Source of the DNA: CALMFG01 sp963674805
Lineage (GTDB): Bacteria; Bacillota; Clostridia; Christensenellales; CALMFG01
Length of the DNA stretch: 64,000 nucleotides
Assembly (NCBI GenBank): GCA_963674805.2
Contig: CAXXNY010000021.1
Coordinates: 186,001-250,000 of the forward strand
Direction: 5' to 3'
Positions within the stretch are counted from its first letter, which is position 1; every line of letters starts with the position of its first letter. Both the position numbers and the translations under genes were made by a program. The notes under the pieces were generated by a model, which was not told the origin of the DNA, searched no databases, and saw nothing but the letters and a program-made list of their open reading frames with translations. This document shows, one piece after another, positions 17,018 to 24,274 of this stretch.

Positions 17018-17040
17018 TGACTGCAGTAATGACTGCAGTA
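17018..17040. repeat. Tandem TGACTGCAGTA repeat
   Basis: TGACTGCAGTA occurs twice (17018-17028, 17030-17040) separated by one base. Each copy contains the palindrome CTGCAG. It could be a protein-binding site of the mobile element; with only two copies, chance duplication is also possible. Confidence 0.5.
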
Positions 17041-17481
17041 GCTATCGACCTAAAAGGATTTAGAAAAATTTAGAAGGACGCTTTAAGCACGATTTAGGAC
17101 GTATAAGGACCTATTTAAACCTATATGGGCACTGCTCGTGGAATTGGAAATCGTGTTTACATGTTACAATAACAGCATCCGATCCCTAATCACTAAAGAA
17201 ATGTTGCCTTATATGACATATTATGTTATTATCCCCGAGATGAAAATTGGGATAATATGCATAAGTAAGAAATTAATAATATTTGGATTATTTAATGGAT
17301 GATATTTCAGTATCATTTTTTTTATGGGCTTTTTCACCCTGGATTAGCAAAGACGGTCAAAAAGCCTGACACAAGCTACAACTAAATCACCTCTTGCCAA
17401 GCATAGAAAGCCTCAATCATCACAGAAAAACACAACTAGAGAACGAACACTAAGTGATGAGTGCATTGATGGCAGAGACGT

Positions 17482-17518
17482 AAAAACGTGTGCTTTATAT
17501 AGGCAACGTTTTTTTTAT
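17482..17518 (+). terminator. Terminator-like hairpin upstream of the sigma-like gene
   Basis: AAAAACGT (17482-17489) pairs with ACGTTTTT (17506-17513), followed by more T. A second weak T-rich hairpin (GCTC...GGGC) follows near 17519-17534. Confidence 0.5.
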
Positions 17519-17571
17519 GCTCTTTTTCAGGGCTTTTTTAGAAATTATGCATTTATTCGGGCACCACCCTT

Positions 17572-17602
17572 TCGGTTTTGAATTTTAAAAAACCAAAACC
17601 GA
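17572..17602 (+). promoter_or_regulatory. Leader hairpin next to the ribosome binding site of the sigma-like gene
   Basis: TCGGTTTTG (17572-17580) pairs with CAAAACCGA (17594-17602) across a 13-nt AT-rich loop. The Shine-Dalgarno AGAGGAG starts at the base of the stem, so the structure could tune initiation at 17614. Confidence 0.5.
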
Positions 17603-17613
17603 GAGGAGAAATC

Positions 17614-17991
17614 ATGAAAAGAATAAATAACCCCATGCACTACTTTAATAAGATGCTGAAGAACATGACAATCAATGACTATAAAAAACGGTGTTACAAC
17701 GCTGAACATGAAACACTGATCGAATTTATCGAAAACGACAGGCTGATTATCGGGATCTCCAATGAGGATGATGTTGATTTTGGAGACTGGCGGAATGTCA
17801 TCGAAAACGAGCGCCTGTTCAATGCACTGCTGAGCCTAAATCAAAAAGAACTGATATTGATCAAAATGTGGGCGATTGATGGATACACGCAAAAGGAGCT
17901 GGCACTGCTCATGGATATTTCCGAAACAGCAGTTCGAATGCGCATCAGGAGAATAAAAAGCAAAATGATAAAAAACTTCAAAGAAATTTAG
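17614..17991 (+). CDS. Small sigma-70 region 4-like protein of mobile element
   Basis: 125 residues from ATG 17614, chosen over an upstream TTG because AGAGGAGAAATC directly precedes it. The C-terminal half is a sigma region-4 helix-turn-helix: LNQKELILIKMWAIDGYTQK, ELALLMDISETAVRMRIRRI. The N-terminal half resembles the short helical part of sigma-like regulators on Tn916/ICE-type elements. It probably controls element genes such as the recombinases downstream. There is no region 2, so it may be a regulator rather than a working sigma factor. Confidence 0.75.
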   Translation: MKRINNPMHYFNKMLKNMTINDYKKRCYNAEHETLIEFIENDRLIIGISNEDDVDFGDWRNVIENERLFNALLSLNQKELILIKMWAIDGYTQKELALLMDISETAVRMRIRRIKSKMIKNFKEI

Positions 17992-17993
17992 TA

Positions 17994-18025
17994 AACGGCG
18001 AACGGTTTTAGGCCGCTTTTTTGTC
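17994..18025 (+). terminator. Terminator after the sigma-like gene
   Basis: Short CGGC/GCCG stem (17996-17999 / 18012-18015) followed by six T at 18017-18022. The stem is weak but correctly placed 5 nt after the stop codon. Confidence 0.5.
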
Positions 18026-18069
18026 TTCTATTATGAGAGGGTTTTTATCGTAAGCGGTTTGAAAAAAAC

Positions 18070-18460
18070 AGACATAAGCTGCAAAGCCCTTTTAAAACCT
18101 GTTCATTGAAAAGTACATAGTGAAACGCATTAAGTATAAGCAGGCTTATTATAGGCTAAAGGTCTATAGCGATAATATTTTGCCAGGATGGCCCAAACCG
18201 GTTGGAGCGAAAGTATTTCATTTTGTGGTGGAATATCATATTGCCATGACAGATGAGCCCTGCGGACGTACTAAACGTTAGTTGGTCATACGATAAGGCG
18301 ATGTTCTTTAAAAATGGGCGGGGTGAAATACCGACGTGATAGTGAAGGCTATCAGCTTAATGTGTTTGATTAAGATTTAAAATCGAAAGACATATACTAT
18401 GCGACAAGTGATTATCTGCTTGTCGCATCCATATATCTTTGATGGGAAGGCAGGATGATG
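18070..18460 (+). ncRNA. Candidate structured RNA or long leader before the recombinase genes
   Basis: About 390 nt without a credible ORF but rich in inverted repeats. The strongest is ATGCGACAAG-N10-CTTGTCGCAT (18399-18428, ten perfect pairs, no T-run). Others are ACTAA-acg-TTAGT (about 18269-18281), the palindrome CCAA.ACCGGT.TGG (about 18193-18205), GATAG...CTATC (about 18338-18353) and TATAG...CTATA (about 18151-18169). The stretch TTAGTTGGT...AAGGCGATG (18276-18304) resembles a conserved piece of 16S rRNA. It is bounded by a terminator and the start at 18462. I cannot assign a known RNA family. Confidence 0.35.
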
Positions 18461-18461
18461 A

Positions 18462-18659
18462 ATGAAAAGCGAATTAGTTGATATTAGGGAATTCAAATAT
18501 GATTTTAGTCAAAGCCAGAAAGAACGTTCAGAAGCGTTCCTTAAATTCATCAAGAATCCGAACAAATTCCGTTGCGGAGAGTATACGGTAACCATCGAGT
18601 TTTCCGGATGTTCGGATTTTGAATCCTGCCTGGCGCAAGGCCTGGAAAACGCGGAATAA
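18462..18659 (+). CDS. Small conserved protein upstream of recombinases (DUF6870-like)
   Basis: 65 residues, ATG 18462 after GGAAGGCAGG. The pattern LVDIREFKYD...FLKFIKNPNKFRCGEYTVTI (read in parts) with a C-terminal acidic LAQGLENAE resembles small proteins often encoded just before serine recombinases in clostridial integrative elements. No catalytic motif is seen. It might regulate or accompany the recombinases. It is 110 bp before the first recombinase gene with no terminator between. Confidence 0.65.
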   Translation: MKSELVDIREFKYDFSQSQKERSEAFLKFIKNPNKFRCGEYTVTIEFSGCSDFESCLAQGLENAE

Positions 18660-18769
18660 AATAGATTTGCCCAGATTTTGCTATGCAATTTTTGTGTGCT
18701 AGTATTTTTATGAGATGGCACTCACAGTCCTATTTTATTTTTAGAAAAGTAGAATAGGAGTTAAGAATT

Positions 18770-20452
18770 ATGGGAAGAAAAAAATTCTATACGCAAGAGC
18801 CCCCAAAGGCCGAGAACGAGAAGCCAAAAGTCTGGCAGACTGGGCTGTATTTAAGATTAAGCAATTCAAAAGATTATTCAGTCGAAAGCGACAGTATATC
18901 AAACCAAAGATTATTGCTCACGAGTTATGTCAATGAAATCGCGGACATGATTGTTGTGGACGCATACATTGATGACGGCCTGACGGGACTTAACTTTGAT
19001 CGGCCGTCGTTCAGCCGCATGATGAGCGATGTTATCAGCGGCCGTATCGACTGCATCATCGTGAAAGACCTGTCCAGATTTGGTCGGGATACCATTGAAG
19101 TGCGAAACCTGTTAGAGATCGTCCTGCCGTCACACGACTGCCGGTTCATCTCCGTGGCCGAAAACATCGATACGCATCTACGGCCGAACGCCACGCTGGA
19201 TTTAACCACCCACTTCACACAATTTATCAATGAACACTATAGCAGCGAAATTTCCCGGAACATTCGTATGACCTTTGATACGCAGCGCAAGGAAGGCAAG
19301 TTTGTCGGAGGCTTTGCGCCATACGGGTATATCAAGAATCCGGAGAACCGATATAAGATCATCATCGATGAGGAAGCGGCAAAGGTCGTCCGGGAGATTT
19401 TCAGGCTGTGTTTAAGCGGAATGGGCGTGATTCGGATTGCCCAGCATTTGAACACCCTAAACATCGATTGCCCCAGCGTATATAAGAGTAAAAAAGGGCT
19501 GTGGAAGCGTGATACATGCAATATCGGAGACGCATGGCGGCCCAATGTGGTCAGAAAGATGCTGTCCAATATCATATATATCGGGCACCTGGAGCAAAAG
19601 AAGTGGAGCAAGGACAATTACAGAAGCCCAAAGTGGGAACTGGTGCCGGAAGAAAACCGCATCGTTGTCTACAACACACACGAGCCCATCATTTCAAAAG
19701 AAGACTTTGATAAGGTTCAGGCGTATTTTAGAAAATGCCTGCGGACATCGCCGCAAAAGCAACGGGCATACATATTTTCCGGACTGCTGCGGTGTGCGGA
19801 CTGCAACGGCGCGATGGTAAGAAACAGCCGAAATCACAACGGGAAGCTGTATGTTTATTATAAATGCAGAACGTATAATCAAATATCGGATTTGAAATGC
19901 ACAAAACCCCACAGCATCAAGCACGAAGAACTTATTAAGGTGGTGTTTAACGCCGTCAAATCACAAATCTATACGGTCGCAAATCTTTCAAACGTCCTAA
20001 ACAGAATCAACATCAGCGATATGACGCGCGCAAAAATCAAGGAGATAAACAGTCAGCTGATCCGGAGCGAAAGAGAGCTGGGACAGAAGGAAAGAGAAAA
20101 GATGGATCTTTATCGGGACTGGAAGCAGTCCCAAATATCCCATCCGGACTACTTGCTTTTCACCCAGAGAAACAACGAGGAAATAAATGCTTTGGAAACG
20201 GCAATTAAGACGATGAAGGATCAGATAAAGAAGTATGAAGAAATGAGCATGAAGGATCTAAACTGGATGAAGGATTACATGCAGTATTTTGATCAGGCCA
20301 AGCTGACCCGTGTCATGCTTTTATCCTTGGTGGATACAATCTATATAGCAAACGACAAACATATCCGGATTGTGTTCCGGTACGAGGATGAGCTGGCCGA
20401 CATGATGGAATTTGTCGGCAGGAATGACGAGGTGCTGGAACATGCAAAATAG
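18770..20452 (+). CDS. Large serine recombinase 1
   Basis: A 560-residue site-specific recombinase. The resolvase catalytic domain (residues about 23-170) has GLYLRLS with nucleophile S31, IIVKDLSRFGRD and further conserved arginines. The recombinase domain (about 195-300) includes APYGYIKNPEN, the zinc ribbon has CADCNGAMV and YYKCRT...KC (about 340-385), and a coiled coil (about 420-500) follows. GGAG lies upstream of the ATG. Its stop overlaps the start of the second recombinase by 11 nt, so the pair is translationally coupled and may act together, as with CcrA/CcrB of SCC elements. Confidence 0.93.
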   Translation: MGRKKFYTQEPPKAENEKPKVWQTGLYLRLSNSKDYSVESDSISNQRLLLTSYVNEIADMIVVDAYIDDGLTGLNFDRPSFSRMMSDVISGRIDCIIVKDLSRFGRDTIEVRNLLEIVLPSHDCRFISVAENIDTHLRPNATLDLTTHFTQFINEHYSSEISRNIRMTFDTQRKEGKFVGGFAPYGYIKNPENRYKIIIDEEAAKVVREIFRLCLSGMGVIRIAQHLNTLNIDCPSVYKSKKGLWKRDTCNIGDAWRPNVVRKMLSNIIYIGHLEQKKWSKDNYRSPKWELVPEENRIVVYNTHEPIISKEDFDKVQAYFRKCLRTSPQKQRAYIFSGLLRCADCNGAMVRNSRNHNGKLYVYYKCRTYNQISDLKCTKPHSIKHEELIKVVFNAVKSQIYTVANLSNVLNRINISDMTRAKIKEINSQLIRSERELGQKEREKMDLYRDWKQSQISHPDYLLFTQRNNEEINALETAIKTMKDQIKKYEEMSMKDLNWMKDYMQYFDQAKLTRVMLLSLVDTIYIANDKHIRIVFRYEDELADMMEFVGRNDEVLEHAK

Positions 20453-22073
20453 TCTGTTTCAAGAAGGCATGGTCTGGAAGGCCGTTGGCTATAAAAGGCT
20501 GTCGAATGATGACAAAGATAAAGAGGTCAGCAACAGCATCATCAATCAGGAGAAAATTATCAGGAAATTCGCGGAACGGGATCCTTTGATCCATCTGGTA
20601 GGGTTCTACTGCGACGACGGTTTTACGGGCACGAACTTTAACCGCCCATCATTTATCAAGATGATGCAGAATATCGAAAATGGCAAAGCCAACTGCATTA
20701 TCGTTAAAGACCTGTCCCGATTGGGCAGGGAGCATATCGAAGTCTGCAATCTGATTGAGCATGTGCTTCCGACCAAAGGAATACGGTTCATCGCGATCAA
20801 AGAGAATATCGACAGCTATAAGTATCCCGCACGGATGCAGGGCTTTGAGATTCCGCTATTGAGCGTGGTGCATGAAAGCTATGCCATTGACGCATCCAAA
20901 AAAACACGGGCAAATCTGAAAGCAAAGCGCGCGGCAGGGCAATTTGTGACGTCATATGTGCCGTACGGGTATATGAAAAACCCCGAAGACAAAAACCAAC
21001 TCGTGATTGATTACGAAGTATCCAGCAACGTCGAGCAGATATTTAACCTTTTTCTTGAGGGTAACAGCATCGCGGATATTTATCGAATGATGAACCAAGC
21101 GAAGATTCTATGCCCAATGGCTTACTTTGTTAAAAAGGGCAGAAGAAAGACGGAAGATGAGGTTTCACCGCTGTGGACGCATGCGAATGTCCGGAGAATA
21201 TTGGGCTGTGAAACGTATACCGGCGATTTAGTGCAGGGCAAAACCACTTCATACAGCCATAAAGTCAAGGAGCGAATCGCTTTGCCCAGAGAAAAGTGGG
21301 ATATTACCAAGGCGGCGCACGAACCCATTATCACGCATAAGATGTTTGCGGACGTCCAGCAGCTGCTTCAGGCGCGCAGCCGCCCAAAGAAAAGCAAGGT
21401 TGAACCCTCCGTATTAAGCGGATTCATGGTTTGCGCGGACTGCGGTAAAAAGATGGTAAGAAACAGCCAGGTCAAAGGCGGCAGGGAATACATGAAGTTT
21501 TGCTGCGCGACATCCAAAAAATACGGTCAGGAGGTATGCAAGAGCCACTATGTGGATGAAGAGGTTGTCATCGAAGTGGTGCTGTTTTGCATCAACAACC
21601 ATATCAGCACTTTGGAAGATACCGACAAGATCATGAACAAGCTGGACGCCAGGCAGAGAACAGAGCGCACAATCGCCTTTCTTGAGAAGAAAAAGCGACA
21701 GCGCAACAAGAACTTAAGCGAATATGAAACATTGGCCTGCGAGCTGTATAAGGACTACAAAAGCGGTTTATTCGCAAGAAGCGAATATCAGGATATGAAG
21801 GCGGCCTTTGAACGGGCAAAAGAAGACGCGTTGAATGAAATCTACACCCTGACCCATCAGATTCTTGAAGTGGATAAGCTTCATAACCAATACAATCAGT
21901 ACGCCAAGGATTTTTTGAAATATAAAAGCGTTAAGACGCTGACCAGAAGCATGGTGGTTTCCATGATTGATAAAATATTAATTCATAATGAAAGAAATAT
22001 TGAGATTATTTTCAAATATCAAAATGTCTACGAAAAAATGCAGGCCATATTTGATAGTGAGGGGAAAAACTGA
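20442..22073 (+). CDS. Large serine recombinase 2
   Basis: A 543-residue partner from ATG 20442 (GAGGTG upstream; an ATG at 20412 lies deep inside the previous gene). Catalytic domain: AVGYKRLS with nucleophile S21, DDGFTGTNFNRPSF and IIVKDLSRLGREH. Recombinase domain: YVPYGYMKNPEDK. Zinc ribbon: CADCGKKMV...FCCATS...C. The coiled coil is near 405-480. The two proteins are clearly different in sequence, so this is not a recent duplication. A strong terminator follows, then the tRNA-Arg gene. Confidence 0.93.
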   Translation: MQNSLFQEGMVWKAVGYKRLSNDDKDKEVSNSIINQEKIIRKFAERDPLIHLVGFYCDDGFTGTNFNRPSFIKMMQNIENGKANCIIVKDLSRLGREHIEVCNLIEHVLPTKGIRFIAIKENIDSYKYPARMQGFEIPLLSVVHESYAIDASKKTRANLKAKRAAGQFVTSYVPYGYMKNPEDKNQLVIDYEVSSNVEQIFNLFLEGNSIADIYRMMNQAKILCPMAYFVKKGRRKTEDEVSPLWTHANVRRILGCETYTGDLVQGKTTSYSHKVKERIALPREKWDITKAAHEPIITHKMFADVQQLLQARSRPKKSKVEPSVLSGFMVCADCGKKMVRNSQVKGGREYMKFCCATSKKYGQEVCKSHYVDEEVVIEVVLFCINNHISTLEDTDKIMNKLDARQRTERTIAFLEKKKRQRNKNLSEYETLACELYKDYKSGLFARSEYQDMKAAFERAKEDALNEIYTLTHQILEVDKLHNQYNQYAKDFLKYKSVKTLTRSMVVSMIDKILIHNERNIEIIFKYQNVYEKMQAIFDSEGKN

Positions 22074-22077
22074 TACG

Positions 22078-22110
22078 ATAAAAGCACATTCGAGATGAAT
22101 GTGCTTTTAT
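22078..22110 (+). terminator. Strong terminator closing the recombinase operon
   Basis: A perfect 14-bp stem ATAAAAGCACATTC-gagat-GAATGTGCTTTTAT followed by TTTT. The A/T-rich stem ends make it usable from the tRNA side as well. Confidence 0.9.
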
Positions 22111-22151
22111 TTTGACGAAATTAAAGATTTTTTACGTCCTAATTTCTTTGC

Positions 22152-22228
22152 TGGCGTGCCCGGAGGGATTCGAACCCCCGACCTTTTGGTTCGTAGCCAA
22201 ACACTCTATCCAGCTGAGCTACGGGCAC
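22152..22228 (-). tRNA. tRNA-Arg (anticodon ACG)
   Basis: 77 nt on the minus strand with CCA encoded. Acceptor GTGCCCG pairs with CGGGCAC, D-arm GCTCAGCTGGATAGAGT, anticodon arm TTTGG-CTACGAA-CCAAA with anticodon ACG, T-arm GGGGGTTCGAATCCCTC. It reads CGN arginine codons after A34 deamination. Its 3' end faces the recombinase island. Confidence 0.97.
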
Positions 22229-22242
22229 AAAATCGCCTACTT

Positions 22243-22271
22243 ATTCTATTATAGCTGGCTGCGGTTGTCAA
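22243..22271 (-). promoter_or_regulatory. tRNA-Arg promoter
   Basis: Consensus -35 TTGACA (22266-22271), 17-bp spacer, -10 TAGAAT (22243-22248) on the minus strand, placing the start of transcription about 8-10 nt before the mature 5' end. Confidence 0.8.
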
Positions 22272-22340
22272 CCACCGGATCATATGAAAATAAAGCGGAA
22301 TTTGGGAATAATGTTTACATTTTTTTAATAGGCAAATAAA

Positions 22341-22369
22341 TTGCAAAACAAATTAAAAAATGATATGAT
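22341..22369 (+). promoter_or_regulatory. Promoter of the LCP gene
   Basis: -35 TTGCAA (22341-22346), 17-bp spacer, -10 TATGAT (22364-22369). Confidence 0.65.
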
Positions 22370-22420
22370 TCGCAAAGAAGAAAGGGACGTGTATACGTTT
22401 TTTATTTATGAGGTAAAGCT

Positions 22421-23596
22421 ATGAACGGAAAGCGAGTTGCGGTATTTATCGTCTGTATCATCCTGACGGCAGGGCTTGTCATTGCCGGCGTTTTTACGAT
22501 GAGGCTGAAAGAGGCGGTTGAAAATCCGGTATCGGTCTTCTTCGGAGACGAAGTGGTGATTCCGGACGGGGAACAGGAAGATAATACACCGGTCATCCGT
22601 GAAGTGGATTTAGTCCGGGACGGCAAGTCTTATGTGAAAAAAGACAATATACTGAATATTGTACTGCTTGGAAGGGATGCGACCCCAAAACGTTACATGG
22701 GCTATTCGGTTAACGGCGTTAACGTTTATGATGCCCGAAGCGACGGCGGCAATACCGACGTCATGATCGTAATGGCGATTGACGTGGAAACCGGCGATGT
22801 ACAGGCCATATCCATTCCGCGTGACACCATCGCGCATATCTATCATTATTATGATACCGAAGACACGATTAATAAAGAATATTTCCATAAATTAAACGGC
22901 GCTTACGGCGCAGGACCGCGGGATTTGGACGAGGTGCAGATTCGAAATTCCGTTACCTGTATTCAGGAGCATCTTAACACCTTCGGCACATTTGACATTC
23001 AAATCAACAACTACGTCGAAGTCAGCCTGGTCGGACTGCTAGTGCTGACCGAAGAAGTCGGCGGCGTTGAAGTAACGCTGGCAAACGGTATTCCGGGTGT
23101 TGGGTCTGCAGGGCAGACGGTAACGCTGAACGGGATTACGGCCATGACCTTTATCAGAGACCGTAAGAATTCCGGCGGTGACCTCGGGCGTGTTTCGAAC
23201 TCCCAGATCTATATCCGGGCGCTTGCGAAAAAGCTCCAGAGCATGGGCGCTACGGAAATCGCACCGACATTGGCGAAAACCATGATCGGCAAGAACGTCA
23301 TGCGGACGGACCTGAACGCCGAACAGATTGCGGCGTTGGCAGGCGTACTCCAAAAGATTGATGTTTACGGGGTGCAGATGCATACGGTTGGAACCATCGA
23401 AAAGAGCGGTATCTATGGGTTCAAGGATTACTTAAAAACCTATGACTATAACTATGAAGCATTCTATGGCGCTGACAAGTGGAAGTCGCTGGACATCAGG
23501 GAAGGCGAAGGCGGCGACTTCGGATTCTTCACCGATTATGAGAACCTTGAAGAAATCATGTTGCAGGTTTATTACGAAGAAGTCACGTTTGAATAA
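22421..23596 (+). CDS. LytR-CpsA-Psr (LCP) family glycopolymer ligase
   Basis: LCP enzymes attach teichoic-acid-like or capsular polymers from undecaprenyl diphosphate to peptidoglycan outside the membrane. The 391-residue protein has one N-terminal transmembrane helix (residues 5-26) and the LCP domain (about 75-310): NIVLLGRD, the conserved pair in GGNTDVMIVMAID, SIPRDT, KLNGAYGAGP, and MTFIRDRKNSGGDLGRVSNS with the phosphate-binding arginines. A charged C-terminal tail of about 60 residues follows. Monocistronic. The exact polymer is unknown, but the window encodes several candidate glycans. Confidence 0.9.
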   Translation: MNGKRVAVFIVCIILTAGLVIAGVFTMRLKEAVENPVSVFFGDEVVIPDGEQEDNTPVIREVDLVRDGKSYVKKDNILNIVLLGRDATPKRYMGYSVNGVNVYDARSDGGNTDVMIVMAIDVETGDVQAISIPRDTIAHIYHYYDTEDTINKEYFHKLNGAYGAGPRDLDEVQIRNSVTCIQEHLNTFGTFDIQINNYVEVSLVGLLVLTEEVGGVEVTLANGIPGVGSAGQTVTLNGITAMTFIRDRKNSGGDLGRVSNSQIYIRALAKKLQSMGATEIAPTLAKTMIGKNVMRTDLNAEQIAALAGVLQKIDVYGVQMHTVGTIEKSGIYGFKDYLKTYDYNYEAFYGADKWKSLDIREGEGGDFGFFTDYENLEEIMLQVYYEEVTFE

Positions 23597-23609
23597 TGAT
23601 TAATGCAAC

Positions 23610-23650
23610 AAACTGCCCCGGGATTTATATCCTGCGGGCAGTTTTTTTAT
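23610..23650 (+). terminator. Terminator after the LCP gene
   Basis: AAACTGCCC (23610-23618) pairs with GGGCAGTTT (23636-23644), then a T-run. Confidence 0.88.
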
Positions 23651-23651
23651 T

Positions 23652-23679
23652 TTGTGTTCACTGATTGATTTGCTATAAT
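23652..23679 (+). promoter_or_regulatory. lemA promoter
   Basis: -35 TTGTGT (23652-23657), 16-bp spacer, perfect -10 TATAAT (23674-23679), followed by GAGGAG before the ATG at 23723. Confidence 0.65.
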
Positions 23680-23722
23680 AATAGTATAAATAAAAAAACC
23701 AGACTAAGAGGAGGGCACAGTC

Positions 23723-24274
23723 ATGTGGATTGCGATTGTAGTTGTCGCACTCATTGCTATATGGGTATTAACAGGGTATAACGGATTTATCAGACGTAAG
23801 AACCGGGTTGAAGAAGGTTTCGCTACCATGGATGTTTACCTGAAAAAGAGATACGATATTATTCCGAATCTCGTCAGCACGGTTAAAGGTTATGCCAAAC
23901 ATGAAAAGGAAACACTGGACGCGATTGTAAAGGCGAGGAATTCCGCAGTGTCGGCGACATCGACAAGCGAACGCGTGGAAAACGAAAACGCGATCAGCGG
24001 TGCGCTGGGACGCCTGTTTGCGCTGGCGGAGAATTACCCAAACTTAAAAGCGGACAGCCAGTTTTTGGACCTGCAGCGCCAGCTGTCGGATATCGAAAAT
24101 GATATCGCGCAGTCCAGAAAGTATTATAATGCCGTGGTGAAGGAATTCAATACAAAGACCGAGATGTTCCCGGCAAGTATTATTGCGGGGATATTCGGCT
24201 TTAAACGCTATAATATGTTCCAGGTCGGCTCTGAAGCAGAACGCGAGAATGTGAAGGTGGATTTTGATGCGTAA
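23723..24274 (+). CDS. lemA: LemA family protein
   Basis: A 183-residue membrane-anchored helical-bundle protein. The N-terminal transmembrane segment (WIAIVVVALIAIWVLTGYNG) is followed by the family signature RKNRVEEGFATMDVYLKKRY and DIIPNLVSTVKGYAKHEKET, with NAVVKEFNTKTEMFPASIIA toward the end. LemA proteins commonly occur with DUF2207 or TPM-domain membrane proteins, and here a DUF2207 gene follows with an 8-nt overlap. The molecular function is not established. Confidence 0.93.
   Translation: MWIAIVVVALIAIWVLTGYNGFIRRKNRVEEGFATMDVYLKKRYDIIPNLVSTVKGYAKHEKETLDAIVKARNSAVSATSTSERVENENAISGALGRLFALAENYPNLKADSQFLDLQRQLSDIENDIAQSRKYYNAVVKEFNTKTEMFPASIIAGIFGFKRYNMFQVGSEAERENVKVDFDA

Larger units (their letters stand above)
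16773..17613. other. AT-rich non-coding stretch in the island
   Basis: About 840 bp with no credible gene on either strand. It holds a tandem repeat at 17018-17040, a terminator-like hairpin at 17482-17518 and the leader hairpin of the sigma-like gene. It may be eroded mobile-element sequence or hold the left end of the recombinase element. Confidence 0.5.
17482..22110 (+). mobile_element. Probable integrated element with tandem serine recombinases
   Basis: A run of plus-strand units typical of clostridial integrative elements: small sigma-like factor, structured leader, 65-residue protein, two large serine recombinases and a closing terminator. It abuts the 3' end of tRNA-Arg at 22152. No conjugation, replication or cargo genes are present, so it may be a remnant. 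Boundaries are inferred; I found no flanking direct repeat by eye. Confidence 0.4.

Noticed and set aside
18276..18304. Fragment of a 16S rRNA gene
   Set aside because: Only two short blocks resemble 16S sequence and the flanks do not continue the rRNA, so no rRNA gene is called.
22112..22339. Plus-strand ORF of 75 codons
   Set aside because: It is antisense to tRNA-Arg; the translated ACPEGFEPPTFWF is a well-known artefact of reading through tRNA genes.
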